From: an uncultured Burkholderiales bacterium
Lineage (GTDB): Bacteria > Pseudomonadota > Gammaproteobacteria > Burkholderiales > Burkholderiaceae_C
DNA length: 46,207 bases
Direction: 5' to 3'
Assembly: GCA_902825995.1 (NCBI GenBank)
Contig: CADEDE010000015.1
Span: forward strand, 1-46,207
Shown here: piece after piece, positions 9,064 through 17,035 of the stretch
Position numbering within the stretch: the first letter of the stretch is position 1
Layout: every line of letters starts with the position of its first letter
Position numbers and translations under genes: made by a program
The notes under the pieces: model-generated
Databases searched by the model: none
Told to the model about the DNA's origin: nothing
What the model saw: only the letters and a program-made list of their open reading frames with translations

Positions 9064-9236
9064 GGCCAGGTGCTGGTGCTCGACATGGGCGAGCCGGTGA
9101 AGATCGTCGACCTGGCGCGGCAGTTGATACGGTTGTCGGGACGCAGCGAGGACGAGATCGGGCACGCGCAACAACACCGAGTCGGTGCAACAAACACTGA
9201 CCCAGCTCGTGCCCAAGTACCGCGCGGTGAGCGGTA
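9064..9236 (+). pseudogene. fragment of a CapD/WbpM-type nucleotide-sugar epimerase/dehydratase (late C-terminal part)
   Basis: The frame at 9064-9163 encodes [20 protein letters not shown] followed by [13 protein letters not shown], a segment conserved near the C-terminus of polysaccharide-biosynthesis epimerase/dehydratases. The same frame continues into a piece ending [11 protein letters not shown], which resembles the extreme C-terminus of that family, with the intervening sequence missing. There is no start codon or N-terminal domain. It lies just after parB and before the first DUF4143 ATPase. The matching middle portion of the same kind of gene is found at 10688-10893, beyond that ATPase. 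Confidence 0.65.
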
Positions 9237-9277
9237 ATATGTACAATTACAAAGTCTGAATTTGAATCTGTACAAAG

Positions 9278-10456
9278 ATGCTGCCCCGCCGAGCATTAAC
9301 CACCTTGCAGAACCTGGCCCGGGGATTCCCCATCGTGGCCATCACCGGGCCGCGCCAATCGGGCAAGACGACGTTGGCGCGCGAGGCTTTTCCAACCCTG
9401 CCCTACGTCAACCTCGAAGACCCTGACACGCGCGAATTGGCGCTGGCCGATCCGAGGCGCTTTCTGGCCCACCACACTGACGGGGCGATCTTCGACGAGG
9501 TGCAGCGTGTGCCGGCGTTGATGTCGTACCTGCTGGGAATGGCCGACGCCAGCCCACGCATGGGCCGCTTTGTGCTCACCGGGTCGCAGCAGTTCGGTCT
9601 GATGGACGGCATCACGCAGTCGCTGGCGGGCCGGGTGGGCATGCTCACCTTGCTGCCGCTCGGCAACGCCGAGCTGACCCAGGCGGGCGCACAAGCCGGT
9701 GAGGGTCAACGCCCCAGCCTCGAGCAACGCCTGTGGCGCGGCGGCTACCCTGCGCTGTACGCGGCGCGCCGGGCGCTGCAACCCACCCAGTGGTTCGCGA
9801 CTTATGTGGCGACGTACATCGAACGCGATGTGCGGCAGGTGTTGAATGTAGGCAACCTGCTGACCTTCCAGCGCTTTGTAGCCATGTGCGCCTCGCGCAG
9901 CGGTCAGTTGCTGAACCTGCACAGCCTGGCCGGCGACTGCGGCATCAGCCAACCCACGGCACGCCATTGGCTGACCGTGCTGCAGGCCAGCCATCTGGTG
10001 ACGCTGCTGCCGCCGTACCACCGCAACTTCGGCAAGCGGCTCGTCAAGACACCCAAGCTGTACTTTCTGGACAGCGGGCTGCTGTGCTACCTGTTGCGCA
10101 TCGCCGGCCCCGACGATCTGCACGCGCACGCCCTGCGCGGCGCCGTGTTCGAGACCTGGGTCGTCGGTGAAGCGCTCAAGCATCGCCACAACCTCGGCTT
10201 GCCACCGGACCTTTACTTCTGGCGCGACAACCACGGGCTCGAGATCGACCTCGTCTTCGAGCATCGCTCGCGCCTGTATCCGGTGGAGTGCAAATCGGGC
10301 ATGACCTACAGCTCGAGCTGGCTCGACCCTGCGCGCCGCTGGCGCACGCTCGTGGGCGATGCGGCGGCCGATCCGTTGCTCGTCTTTGGCGGCGACGAGG
10401 GGCACCGCGGCGCTGACTACGAAGTGCTTGGCTGGCGGGCCCTGGGGGTGGCGTAG
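9278..10456 (+). CDS. AAA-family ATPase with DUF4143 domain
   Basis: This 392-aa protein has an N-terminal P-loop (ITGPRQSGKTTLARE, about residues 21-35), a Walker B-like IFDEVQRVP, and sensor LTGSQQFGLM. A DUF4143 C-terminal half follows, with the usual FGKRLVKTPKLYFLDSGLL and a nuclease-like FWRDNHGLEIDLVFE...VECKSG block. Such proteins are frequent single-gene accessory cargo of unknown function; the C-terminal motif resembles PD-(D/E)XK nucleases. The 40 bp upstream are AT-rich (TGTACAATTACAAAG), unlike the surroundings, and probably hold its promoter. A paralogue lies at 11015. Confidence 0.88.
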   Translation: MLPRRALTTLQNLARGFPIVAITGPRQSGKTTLAREAFPTLPYVNLEDPDTRELALADPRRFLAHHTDGAIFDEVQRVPALMSYLLGMADASPRMGRFVLTGSQQFGLMDGITQSLAGRVGMLTLLPLGNAELTQAGAQAGEGQRPSLEQRLWRGGYPALYAARRALQPTQWFATYVATYIERDVRQVLNVGNLLTFQRFVAMCASRSGQLLNLHSLAGDCGISQPTARHWLTVLQASHLVTLLPPYHRNFGKRLVKTPKLYFLDSGLLCYLLRIAGPDDLHAHALRGAVFETWVVGEALKHRHNLGLPPDLYFWRDNHGLEIDLVFEHRSRLYPVECKSGMTYSSSWLDPARRWRTLVGDAAADPLLVFGGDEGHRGADYEVLGWRALGVA

Positions 10457-10541
10457 GCCCACTCGGTGACGAGATGGCCAGCGCGTCGGACCCCGCAGCG
10501 CCGCGGCGGCCGTGTCCGAGATGCTCGGGCCGGAGCCTGTC

Positions 10542-10684
10542 GTGTTTCGCTCGTTTGCGTGTCACGACACTGAGATGCTGTTCAACGCTCAGGCCGTGGC
10601 TCGTTTCAGGAATATCGAATGGGTGGCCAGGCGCAAGCTGCTGCAACTCCATGCAGCCACCGAACTCGCCAGTCTGCGGCAGAG
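10542..10684 (+). pseudogene. truncated HigB/RelE-like toxin (N-terminal part)
   Basis: From a GTG at 10542 the frame encodes VFRSFACHDTEMLFNA and then VARFRNIEWVARRKLLQLHA, which matches the N-terminal half of HigB-type (plasmid maintenance killer) mRNA interferases of the RelE superfamily. Homology stops at about residue 47 (SLRQ), where the sequence joins the epimerase fragment. The catalytic C-terminal half (family consensus GDRxGQ...RINDQWRI) is missing and no antitoxin gene follows, so the product cannot be an active toxin. Confidence 0.6.
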
Positions 10685-10687
10685 GCG

Positions 10688-10893
10688 AAGTGCGAACGTT
10701 TCGTGCCGATCAGCACCGACAAGGCCGTCAACCTCACCAACGTGATGGGCGCCACCAAGCGCGCCGCGGAAATGGTGATCTCGGTCCTGGCCGCGCAGCA
10801 CGCCGGCACCAAGTTCATGGCCGTGCGCTTCGGTAACATGCTCGGCTCGTCGGGCAAATTGTTCGAGGAATTGTTGGCGGATACGGACACCAC
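10688..10893 (+). pseudogene. fragment of a CapD/WbpM-type nucleotide-sugar epimerase/dehydratase (central part, internally deleted)
   Basis: The frame encodes FVPISTDKAVNLTNVMGATK then RAAEMV and FMAVRFGNMLGSSGK, the conserved catalytic-domain core of these enzymes. It jumps directly to LFEELLADTDTT, which normally lies over a hundred residues later. Part of the missing section is what survives at 9064-9163. The gene was therefore broken by rearrangement around the DUF4143 ATPase. It has no start or proper end and is certainly non-functional. Confidence 0.7.
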
Positions 10894-10983
10894 GAGGCCA
10901 ACATCGGTGACGGCACCGTGTGTGGCCCGCCTCGAATCGCGCGGCGCCTTCAGCGTGAGCCGGCTCTGCGGCTGATGGTTTGC

Positions 10984-11008
10984 ATTTTCGCCATCAAGTG
11001 GCGAAAAT
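10984..11008. promoter_or_regulatory. perfect 10-bp inverted repeat in front of the second DUF4143 ATPase
   Basis: ATTTTCGCCA, a 5-base spacer (TCAAG) and TGGCGAAAAT form a perfect dyad that ends six bases before the ATG at 11015. Its position across the expected ribosome-binding site suggests an operator or a translation-blocking hairpin. The regulator is unknown. Confidence 0.55.
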
Positions 11009-11014
11009 ACAGCC

Positions 11015-12247
11015 ATGTACCGGCGAAATATTCAAGAGAAGTTGATTGCGGCACTCGCTGACACGCGAGTGGTGCTGCTGAACGGCGCCCGACAGGTCGG
11101 CAAAAGCACGCTGGCGCAACAACTGGCGCAGCAACGGGGCGGCCAGTACCTCACGCTCGACGACCCGGTCATCGCTGAACTGGCCCGCACCGATCCGTCA
11201 GCACTCATCGATGGCGCCGCTGGCTTGACGGTGATCGACGAGGTGCAATCCGCGCCTGCGCTGTTCCCCGCGCTCAAACGGGAGGTCGATCGAAACCCCG
11301 TCCCGGGCCGCTTTCTGCTTACCGGCTCGGCCAATGTGTTCATGCTGCCGACGGCAGCCGAATCGCTGGCCGGGCGTATGGAGGTGCTGACGCTCGAGCC
11401 CTTGTCACAGGCCGAGATCGAGGGCTCGCCGCATAACCTCGTCGATGCCTTGTTCGACACCGCCCCCTGGGTGCGACGTACGGTGCGAACCGATCGCGCG
11501 GACGTCGTGCGCCGGCTCGTGTCGAGCGGGTTTCCGGAGGCGCTGGGGCGAACCGAGCCGCAGCGGCGCGATGCCTGGTTCCGCGCCTACCTGATCAGTC
11601 TGCTCCAACGCGACGTTCGCGACTACGCCAACATTGAAGGATTGCACGACCTGCCGCGCCTGCTGTCGCTGCTGGCCGCGCGCACCAGCTCGTTGCTGAA
11701 CATGGCCGAGGTGTCGCGCGCAACGGGCATTGCGCATTCCACGCTGCGGCGCTACCTCGCGCTGCTAGAGGCGCTGTTCATCGTGCAGCCGCTACCGGCT
11801 TGGTCAATCAATCTCGGCAAGCGCCTCGTCAAGTCACCCAAGCTGCACTTGATCGACGCTGGGTTGACCGCGCACCTCCAGGGGTACATCGATCCGGCCG
11901 CGCTGGCCATTTCGCCGCAGCTGGGCCCCTTGCTCGAAACCTTTGCCGTGCAGGAAATTCGACGCCACCTGCGTAGCGCCGAAACGGCGGCCACGGCCTG
12001 GCACTTCCGCACTGCGGCGGGGCGGGAGGTTGACCTGGTGCTGGAGGCGCCCGGTCACCGGATCGTCGGCATCGAGATCAAGGCCAGCGCCAGCATCACT
12101 CAGGGCGACTTCAGCGGCTTGCGCGAACTCGCCAGTGCAGCCGGACGGGGCTTTACCAGAGGCGTCGTTCTCTACACCGGCGAGCAGCTCATCCCATTTG
12201 AAGAACGCATGTGGGCCGTGCCGCTGGGTGTGCTGTGGGCACGCTGA
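11015..12247 (+). CDS. AAA-family ATPase with DUF4143 domain (second copy)
   Basis: This 410-aa protein is paralogous to the one at 9278. It has a P-loop LLNGARQVGKSTLAQQ at about residues 21-36, Walker B-like VIDEVQSAP, and LLTGSANVFMLP. The DUF4143 signature is INLGKRLVKSPKLHLIDAGL, and the C-terminal nuclease-like block is FRTAAGREVDLVLE...GIEIKASASI. The two paralogues are clearly divergent, so they are not a recent duplication. It has no partner genes. The start is fixed by the ATG directly after the 10984-11008 dyad; no Shine-Dalgarno is evident because the dyad occupies that space. Confidence 0.88.
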   Translation: MYRRNIQEKLIAALADTRVVLLNGARQVGKSTLAQQLAQQRGGQYLTLDDPVIAELARTDPSALIDGAAGLTVIDEVQSAPALFPALKREVDRNPVPGRFLLTGSANVFMLPTAAESLAGRMEVLTLEPLSQAEIEGSPHNLVDALFDTAPWVRRTVRTDRADVVRRLVSSGFPEALGRTEPQRRDAWFRAYLISLLQRDVRDYANIEGLHDLPRLLSLLAARTSSLLNMAEVSRATGIAHSTLRRYLALLEALFIVQPLPAWSINLGKRLVKSPKLHLIDAGLTAHLQGYIDPAALAISPQLGPLLETFAVQEIRRHLRSAETAATAWHFRTAAGREVDLVLEAPGHRIVGIEIKASASITQGDFSGLRELASAAGRGFTRGVVLYTGEQLIPFEERMWAVPLGVLWAR

Positions 12248-12308
12248 CGGCGCTATCGCCCTAAGGCGGCCATCACCCACGGGACGCGCATTGCCGGCAT
12301 GCCGGTGC

Positions 12309-12344
12309 ACTTTCTGGACAGCGGGCCGTTGCTACCTGTTGCGC
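12309..12344 (+). pseudogene. scrap of a third DUF4143 ATPase gene
   Basis: About 36 bases (CACTTTCTGGACAGCGGGC through GCTACCTGTTGCGC) nearly match 10063-10098 in the first ATPase, where they encode the conserved YFLDSGLLCYLLR motif. There is a small indel and no surrounding homology. It is either a third, almost erased copy or a recombination footprint. Confidence 0.5.
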
Positions 12345-12408
12345 CGACGCGACTCAGAGCCGCGCGCATGGCCTCGAAGTCGGGTGTGCGGAGCTCCTTC
12401 CACACACA

Positions 12409-13734
12409 TCACCTGTTATTGCTATGGTCTGGGAAGTACTGCCAGATCGCAGTGCCGGCAGTGTCTCTATGGCCACCAAGAACAACGATCGAGCCGTTGA
12501 ATTCCACCAACGAACTGGCGTGGCGGACTGCCATCGGTGACGTATCAGGAATTGGCATGAAGTGCACACAGTCGGCTGCAAAGAAGACCTCACTGCTGGT
12601 GTTCAGCTGCGTCCCAACGGATCCGTTCGCAACCCAGCAGCCTGCCTGCGTGGCCAGCACGGCAAAGTGCGTGCGCGGCGCAAACCCGAGCGTGTCGGCC
12701 TCGCGGCGCCAGACGATGCCGTCTGCAGACGACCAGATGTCGGCGTACTCGACAACCGTTTCCGCGTATCCTTCGCCCTCGGGGACGGCTTTGACGCCGC
12801 CACCGATCACGTAGATCCGGCCGTTGAACAGGGCGCTCCCGTGGATCAGCCCTCGCCCAGCGTAGGGGGCATGCGTGACCAGTTCTTGCCATGACCGACC
12901 GTCGGCGCTGGCCCAGACGTCGTTCAGGCCCTCGCTGCCGCCCTGGCCGGCGTAAAGAACAAGTTGATCATTGATGCTGACGGCATTGGGCGTGTAGCGT
13001 GTGCCAAACGGTGCCGTGTCGGTGTGCCGAACCCAGTTCACCCCATCTTCCGACGACCAGCTGTCCACCAGAAAGTCGCCGCCGATCACGTAGAGCCGAT
13101 TCCGATGGGCCACCCATGCTGCGCCGTGACGCCCGGGCCAGGGCGCATGCTCGACCAGGCGGGTCCACTTGGACAGGTCTGAAGTGAACCAGACGTCGTT
13201 CTTGCCACCTGTGTCGCTGCTCCACCCCCCAAGCAGGTACAGCCCACCATCCTTGGCCAGCAGGCCGGCGCCGTCGCGCCAGTCCCATGTGTCGAGGTTG
13301 GCAAACGATCGCCAGCTGCCCTTGCGGTGCACTGACAATTCACGCGCTTCACCGGGTGCGAGCTCGACGGACAGTGCGACGCCGAAGTCGGGCAAGGTCA
13401 CGGTCTGCGACCGCGTGTCGCTCCCCAACTCGGACTGCAGGCTGATCTCGAGGGGCCCGCTCGAGGCGCAGTCGCGCGCGACCAGCACATAGATGACCTT
13501 GCCGCTGTCGCGCACCTGCGCACCCGCGCAGCTGCGTACGGCGGCAGTGGTCACGCGTTGCGGTCGCGGTTGGATTGATGCGTTGGATTCTTCGTTGCCG
13601 GCCGGCGCGTCGGAGCCACCGCCGCAGGCCGTGAGGGCTATTAGGGTCAAGACCGCGATCCAGTGGGGGATCGGGGAGGGGAACTCAATGCAGAGGATTG
13701 CGTTGCGACGCGCAGATGCGATGAGGTTGGGCAC
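12409..13734 (-). CDS. kelch-repeat-like exported lipoprotein
   Basis: This 441-aa protein has a signal peptide with lipobox (LIALTACGGG). A Ser/Asn-rich linker and a small beta domain follow (about 60-150). From about 170 on there are repeated kelch-type blades with the motifs LYLLGGW, LYVIGGD, LVLYAGQGG, IYVIGGG and IVVLGGH, each followed by W-containing strands. Such beta-propellers bind proteins or sugars; no catalytic motif is visible. It lies in the accessory region between the second DUF4143 ATPase and the Rep fragment, and is probably cargo rather than core genome. The start may be one of several upstream codons, since the signal peptide is preceded by about 27 residues; an internal start is possible. 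Confidence 0.75.
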   Translation of the reverse strand: MPNLIASARRNAILCIEFPSPIPHWIAVLTLIALTACGGGSDAPAGNEESNASIQPRPQRVTTAAVRSCAGAQVRDSGKVIYVLVARDCASSGPLEISLQSELGSDTRSQTVTLPDFGVALSVELAPGEARELSVHRKGSWRSFANLDTWDWRDGAGLLAKDGGLYLLGGWSSDTGGKNDVWFTSDLSKWTRLVEHAPWPGRHGAAWVAHRNRLYVIGGDFLVDSWSSEDGVNWVRHTDTAPFGTRYTPNAVSINDQLVLYAGQGGSEGLNDVWASADGRSWQELVTHAPYAGRGLIHGSALFNGRIYVIGGGVKAVPEGEGYAETVVEYADIWSSADGIVWRREADTLGFAPRTHFAVLATQAGCWVANGSVGTQLNTSSEVFFAADCVHFMPIPDTSPMAVRHASSLVEFNGSIVVLGGHRDTAGTAIWQYFPDHSNNR

Positions 13735-13824
13735 GGTGTCGGGGCGATGGCACGGCCCGTGCGTGGCAGGCCGGGTCGCCGAGGCGGCCCGGAGCCGGGT
13801 GCTGCCGAGCGAGGCGAGCCGTGG

Positions 13825-14383
13825 TCATGCCGTCATCTTCGTATCGCAGGCAACGATCCAATCTCCGAAACAGGGCCGCAATCGCCGCGCAAATGGCACA
13901 ATGCCCGCCTCGCGCCAAAGCCCGAGCAGGTACTCCTTGCCCGACTTCTGGCACTCCAGCAGCTTGTGATACAGCCGCGCCATCAGCACGCCGCCCGCGC
14001 CGACCGTCCAGCCGGTGAAGGTCGAGCCCTCCGCGTACTGGTGCACGGCACTGGCCTTGGTAACCCAGGCATCGCGGTCCCAAGCTTCCATCGAATCGGT
14101 CGATGCGAAATCGACGAACAGATCGATGCGGCTGACCTTGGGCGCATGTACGTCGCCGAGCTCTTCGAGGATCCAGCGCAGCTCGCGCTCGATGAGCTCG
14201 ACCGGCTTGTAGGCGAGCAGGCCGCTCGACACCTGCACATAGGCCATGGGCAGCGTCTTTGATGCGCCCGCCGACAACCGGATCTGGAATGCGCCATCCG
14301 CCAGGGTGAAGGCGAAGAGGCCGGAGCTCTTGTCCTTGACCTCGAAGACGTGATCGCCAATCACCAACTGAGCCTTGTCTGCA
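13825..14383 (-). pseudogene. rolling-circle replication initiator (Rep_trans-like) fragment
   Basis: The frame encodes LPMAYVQVSSGLL, VSRIDLFVDFAS, STFTGWTVGAGGVLMARLYH then KLLE, and a CQKSGKEYLLGLWREAGI segment. These are hallmarks of replication-initiation factors of the Rep_trans group carried by rolling-circle plasmids and some filamentous phages. The N-terminus is replaced by IS3 sequence at about 14383, and the C-terminal domain breaks off after WREAGIVP into unrelated residues. It is therefore a remnant of an integrated replicon. No other plasmid or phage genes are evident nearby. Confidence 0.65.
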
Positions 14384-14587
14384 GGACTGCCCATCAAAGA
14401 GCTGTGCAGGAAACACGGCTTCAGTGAGCCCAGCTACTACGCCTGGAAGGCCAAGTTCGGTGGCATGAAGGTCTCGGACGCGCAGCGTCTGAAGGCCCTT
14501 GAGGCCGAGAACGGCAAGCTCAAACGGTTGCTGGCGAATTCAATGCTGGAGGTCGATGCGATGCGCGAGGTGCTGTCGCGAAAATAG
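14381..14587 (+). pseudogene. IS3-family transposase OrfA, 5'-truncated
   Basis: The remaining product encodes AGLPIKELCRKHGFSEPSYY plus AWKAKFGGM and a leucine-zipper-like tail (LKALEAENGKLKRLLA). It is a helix-turn-helix protein that recognises the IS ends. The N-terminal start region typical of the family is missing, so it has no natural start. The frame ends in GCGAAAATAG. The A-rich run before the stop is where a -1 frameshift would normally fuse OrfA to OrfB, and orfB is indeed in the -1 frame. Confidence 0.75.
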
Positions 14588-15477
14588 TGGCCGTGGCGGC
14601 ACGGCGCGAGGTGGTGCAAGAGCTCAAGGCCCTGGGCCTGCGCGAGCGCACGGCGTTGAAGCTGGTGGGCATCAGCGCCAGCGTTCTGCGCTACCAGCCT
14701 CGCGACGACGGCAACAGCAAGCTGCGCGAGCGCCTCAAAGAGCTCGCCGGCCAGCACCGCCGCCACGGCTACCGCATGCTGCACGACCGCCTGACCCGCC
14801 AGGGCTGGGCCATCAACGTCAAGCGCACCTACCGGCTGTACCGGCAGGAAGGCCTCATGGTGCGCCAGCGTCGGCGCAAGAAGCTGCCGGTGCCCGAGCG
14901 GCAGCCACTGCTGCGACCCAGTCAACCCAATGAGGTGTGGAGCATGGACTTCGTATTCGACGAGCTGGCCACGGGCCGCAGGGTGAAGACGCTGACGGTC
15001 GTGGATGACTGCACCAAGGAGTCGGTGCAACTCGTTGCCGACACCTCGATCCCAGCGCTCTACGTGACGCGCGTACTCGACCAGGTCAAGGCCGAGCGCG
15101 GCCTGCCCAAGGTCATCCGCACCGACAACGGGCCGGAGTTCGCCGGGCGCACGATGCACGACTGGGCAGCCAGGAATGGCGTCGAGCTGCGCTTCATACA
15201 GCCCGGCAAGCCGGTGCAAAACGCATACATCGAAAGCTTCAACAGCCGCTTCAGGGACGAATGCCTGTCGCAGCACTGGTTCGCCAGCCTGAGCCACATG
15301 CGCAGCGTGCTCGACAACTGGCGCGAGGACTACAACCACCACCGTGGCCACAGCAGCCTGGGCTACGTGCCGCCGGCCGAGTTCGCCGCGCGGTGTCGCC
15401 TGCTCGCAGGCGACACCGCGCGACCCCAGCCATCAACTACGATTCAACCCCCGGACTCTAGAGCCGAGTGCTACTGA
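14587..15477 (+). CDS. IS3-family transposase OrfB (DDE integrase core)
   Basis: This product of about 296 aa has an HTH_21-like N-terminal region (RHGYRMLHDRLTRQGW) and an integrase core. The acidic triad is visible as WSMDFVFD, RTDNGPEF and NAYIESFNSRFRDECL. The C-terminus HRGHSSLGYVPPAEFA is typical of IS3 members. It normally acts as an OrfAB fusion made by -1 frameshifting from orfA. The GTG at 14587 is the first in-frame codon after the overlap. The catalytic core is complete, but the truncated orfA and missing left end make activity on this copy unlikely. Confidence 0.88.
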   Translation: MAVAARREVVQELKALGLRERTALKLVGISASVLRYQPRDDGNSKLRERLKELAGQHRRHGYRMLHDRLTRQGWAINVKRTYRLYRQEGLMVRQRRRKKLPVPERQPLLRPSQPNEVWSMDFVFDELATGRRVKTLTVVDDCTKESVQLVADTSIPALYVTRVLDQVKAERGLPKVIRTDNGPEFAGRTMHDWAARNGVELRFIQPGKPVQNAYIESFNSRFRDECLSQHWFASLSHMRSVLDNWREDYNHHRGHSSLGYVPPAEFAARCRLLAGDTARPQPSTTIQPPDSRAECY

Positions 15478-15487
15478 ACTTGGGGGC

Positions 15488-16047
15488 AGCGCAGCCTTGC
15501 TGACCGGCAGCGAAACCGTGATCACATCGCCGCTGACGCAGTCTTCGGCCTGCTGGTCGCGTAGCAGGTAGCCGATCACGCGTTGCATCCCGGTGTGCAG
15601 CGCATAGGCCTCGACGTCATGCACCAAGCCGTGCAGGCGGCGCGAAATGCCGGCCAGCATGCGCAGGGCAAAGCGGCCGTCGCGCTCGATCTCGTCGATC
15701 ACCGCGTGCTTGCCCACCGTCAGCAGCAGGGTATCGGTGAGCGCCTGCGCATTGATGAAATAGGGCTTGCCGGTGAACATCAGAGCCTCGGCAAAACTGC
15801 TGCCGGGGCCGACCAGTTCGATCACCTTCTCCTGCCCCGATGGCGACAGCGCGAACAATTTCACCTGCCCGGTCACGGTGACGTGAAAGGCCTCGCAGGG
15901 CTCGCCGCAACGGAAGACCATCTCGCCGCGCGCCAGGCGCCGCAGCGAGCAGCCTTCGGCCAGGCGCTCCAGCTCGGCCACGTTCATCTCCTGAAACAGC
16001 GGCAGCACCGACAAATAGCGAGGCAGGTTGAAAACCCGGGGATCCAC
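15488..16047 (-). pseudogene. DNR-like Crp/Fnr regulator cut off by the IS3 element
   Basis: The product begins VDPRVFNLPRYLSVLPLF (GTG at 16047). It has a cyclic-nucleotide-type sensor fold at about residues 15-115 (LARGEMVFRCGEPCEAFHVT, GQVKLFALSPSGQEKVIEL, SFAEALMFTGKPYF) and a long dimerisation helix at about 120-150. The closest family I can recall is DNR, the NO-sensing regulator of denitrification genes: same GQEKI and FAEAMMF blocks, no Fe-S cysteine set. Homology ends at SLPVSKA, exactly where the winged-helix DNA-binding domain should start, and reads into IS3 sequence. Without that domain it cannot bind DNA. It lies beside the putative NO reductase locus. Confidence 0.75.
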
Positions 16048-16104
16048 TGGATGGGGTGTGAGGAGCAGGCCGGCGCATTGTCGAAAACCGTCATGCGTCG
16101 CGAC

Positions 16105-16118
16105 TTGATAAACGTCAA
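16105..16118. promoter_or_regulatory. FNR/DNR-type box upstream of the truncated regulator
   Basis: TTGAT-AAAC-GTCAA matches nine of ten fixed positions of the FNR/DNR consensus TTGATNNNNATCAA. It lies about 65 bp upstream of the regulator start on the minus strand and overlaps the last codon of ctaA. The position suits autoregulation by an Fnr/Dnr-family protein. A related box occurs at 26866-26879. Confidence 0.55.
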
Positions 16119-17035
16119 GCCAAACGCAGCACAAGCACCAGCAATAGCACCGCAGCGAGGTTGTGCAGCAACACCGGCACCAGCGGCAGGCCGATGCTGC
16201 CGCCAGCCAGGCCGAGCGCCACCGACGCGCCCAGCAGCAGCAGCAGCGCCAGGCCCTCTCGTCGATGACCGCAGCGCAGTACCAATACGCCAAAACAAGC
16301 CACCGCCGGCGCGACGACCAGGCTGGCGAGCCGATGCAGCAATTGCGCCAGCGCGCCCTCGGCATGCGGCGACCCGACCGCAAAGGCCGCCTCGCGCCAG
16401 GGAGCCAGCGAGCGCCAATCCCAACCCGCCGCGCTGGATTGCTCGATGCATTCGCGAATGCTCGCGCAGGCCAGACCGGCCTGCGACGCGCTGACGAAGG
16501 CGCCGCTGACGATTTGTGCCATCAGCAGCACGGCAACGCCGATCGCGCCCCGGTGAAGCGTGTCCTCGCGGGGCGCCGCTGGTGCCGCCAGACGCGCGGC
16601 GATGGCCAGCATCACGAACCCACCGAGCAGGTTGCCGATGGCCACCGCCGGCAATCGGCTGCCGGGCGTGAACACACCGAGCAGCGCGAGCATCAGCGCG
16701 AGCATGAGCAAGACCAGCGACAGTGCGCCGTCGCGCCACAGTCGCGGTGGCTTGGCCAGGCTCGCGACCACCATCGCGATCACCAACAACAAGGCCAGCG
16801 TTGCGGTGATCCGATGCGCCGCACGGGCCACGGTCAAGGCCTGGCCACCGATGACGGCCGTGCCCGCCGCCGCAGCGCGCTCGCCCTGCCCGAAACACGC
16901 CGGCCAGGGCGCGCAGCCGAGACCGGCGGCGCTGTGACGCAGGTAGGCGCTGAGGCAGGTGACCGCCAGCAACAACAGCAGCGTGGACCAGGCCATCCGG
17001 CGCAGCAATCTGGAGCGTGAATCGGCGGTCAGCAT
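16115..17035 (-). CDS. ctaA: COX15/CtaA-type heme A synthase
   Basis: This protein of about 306 aa has eight hydrophobic segments arranged as two four-helix halves. Conserved pieces are SAAGLGCAPWPACFG near the first loop, AHRITATLALLL, and LHRLASLVV and LLHNLAAVLL in the second half (histidines near each helix end). The family oxidises the C8 methyl of heme O to make heme A. It points away from the oxidoreductase cluster that begins at 17167. With ctaB inside that cluster, it suggests the heme-copper enzyme uses heme O or A. ATG 17035 is preferred because the family start (SRLLRRMAW) follows closely; ATG 17107 would add a polar 24-residue leader. Confidence 0.85.
   Translation of the reverse strand: MLTADSRSRLLRRMAWSTLLLLLAVTCLSAYLRHSAAGLGCAPWPACFGQGERAAAAGTAVIGGQALTVARAAHRITATLALLLVIAMVVASLAKPPRLWRDGALSLVLLMLALMLALLGVFTPGSRLPAVAIGNLLGGFVMLAIAARLAAPAAPREDTLHRGAIGVAVLLMAQIVSGAFVSASQAGLACASIRECIEQSSAAGWDWRSLAPWREAAFAVGSPHAEGALAQLLHRLASLVVAPAVACFGVLVLRCGHRREGLALLLLLGASVALGLAGGSIGLPLVPVLLHNLAAVLLLVLVLRLA

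Larger units (their letters stand above)
14381..15487 (+). mobile_element. IS3-family insertion sequence, left end truncated
   Basis: The right terminus is recognisable as ACTTGGGGGCA ending at about 15487, directly against regulator coding sequence. The left inverted repeat and the first 15-20 codons of orfA are absent, so the left end has been lost against the Rep fragment. The element keeps orfB and most of orfA but should not be mobile on its own. Confidence 0.8.

Noticed and set aside
12248-12500. Possible plus-strand gene beginning MPVHFLDSGP
   Set aside because: Only the first dozen codons resemble anything (DUF4143 signature); the rest is antisense to the kelch-type lipoprotein.
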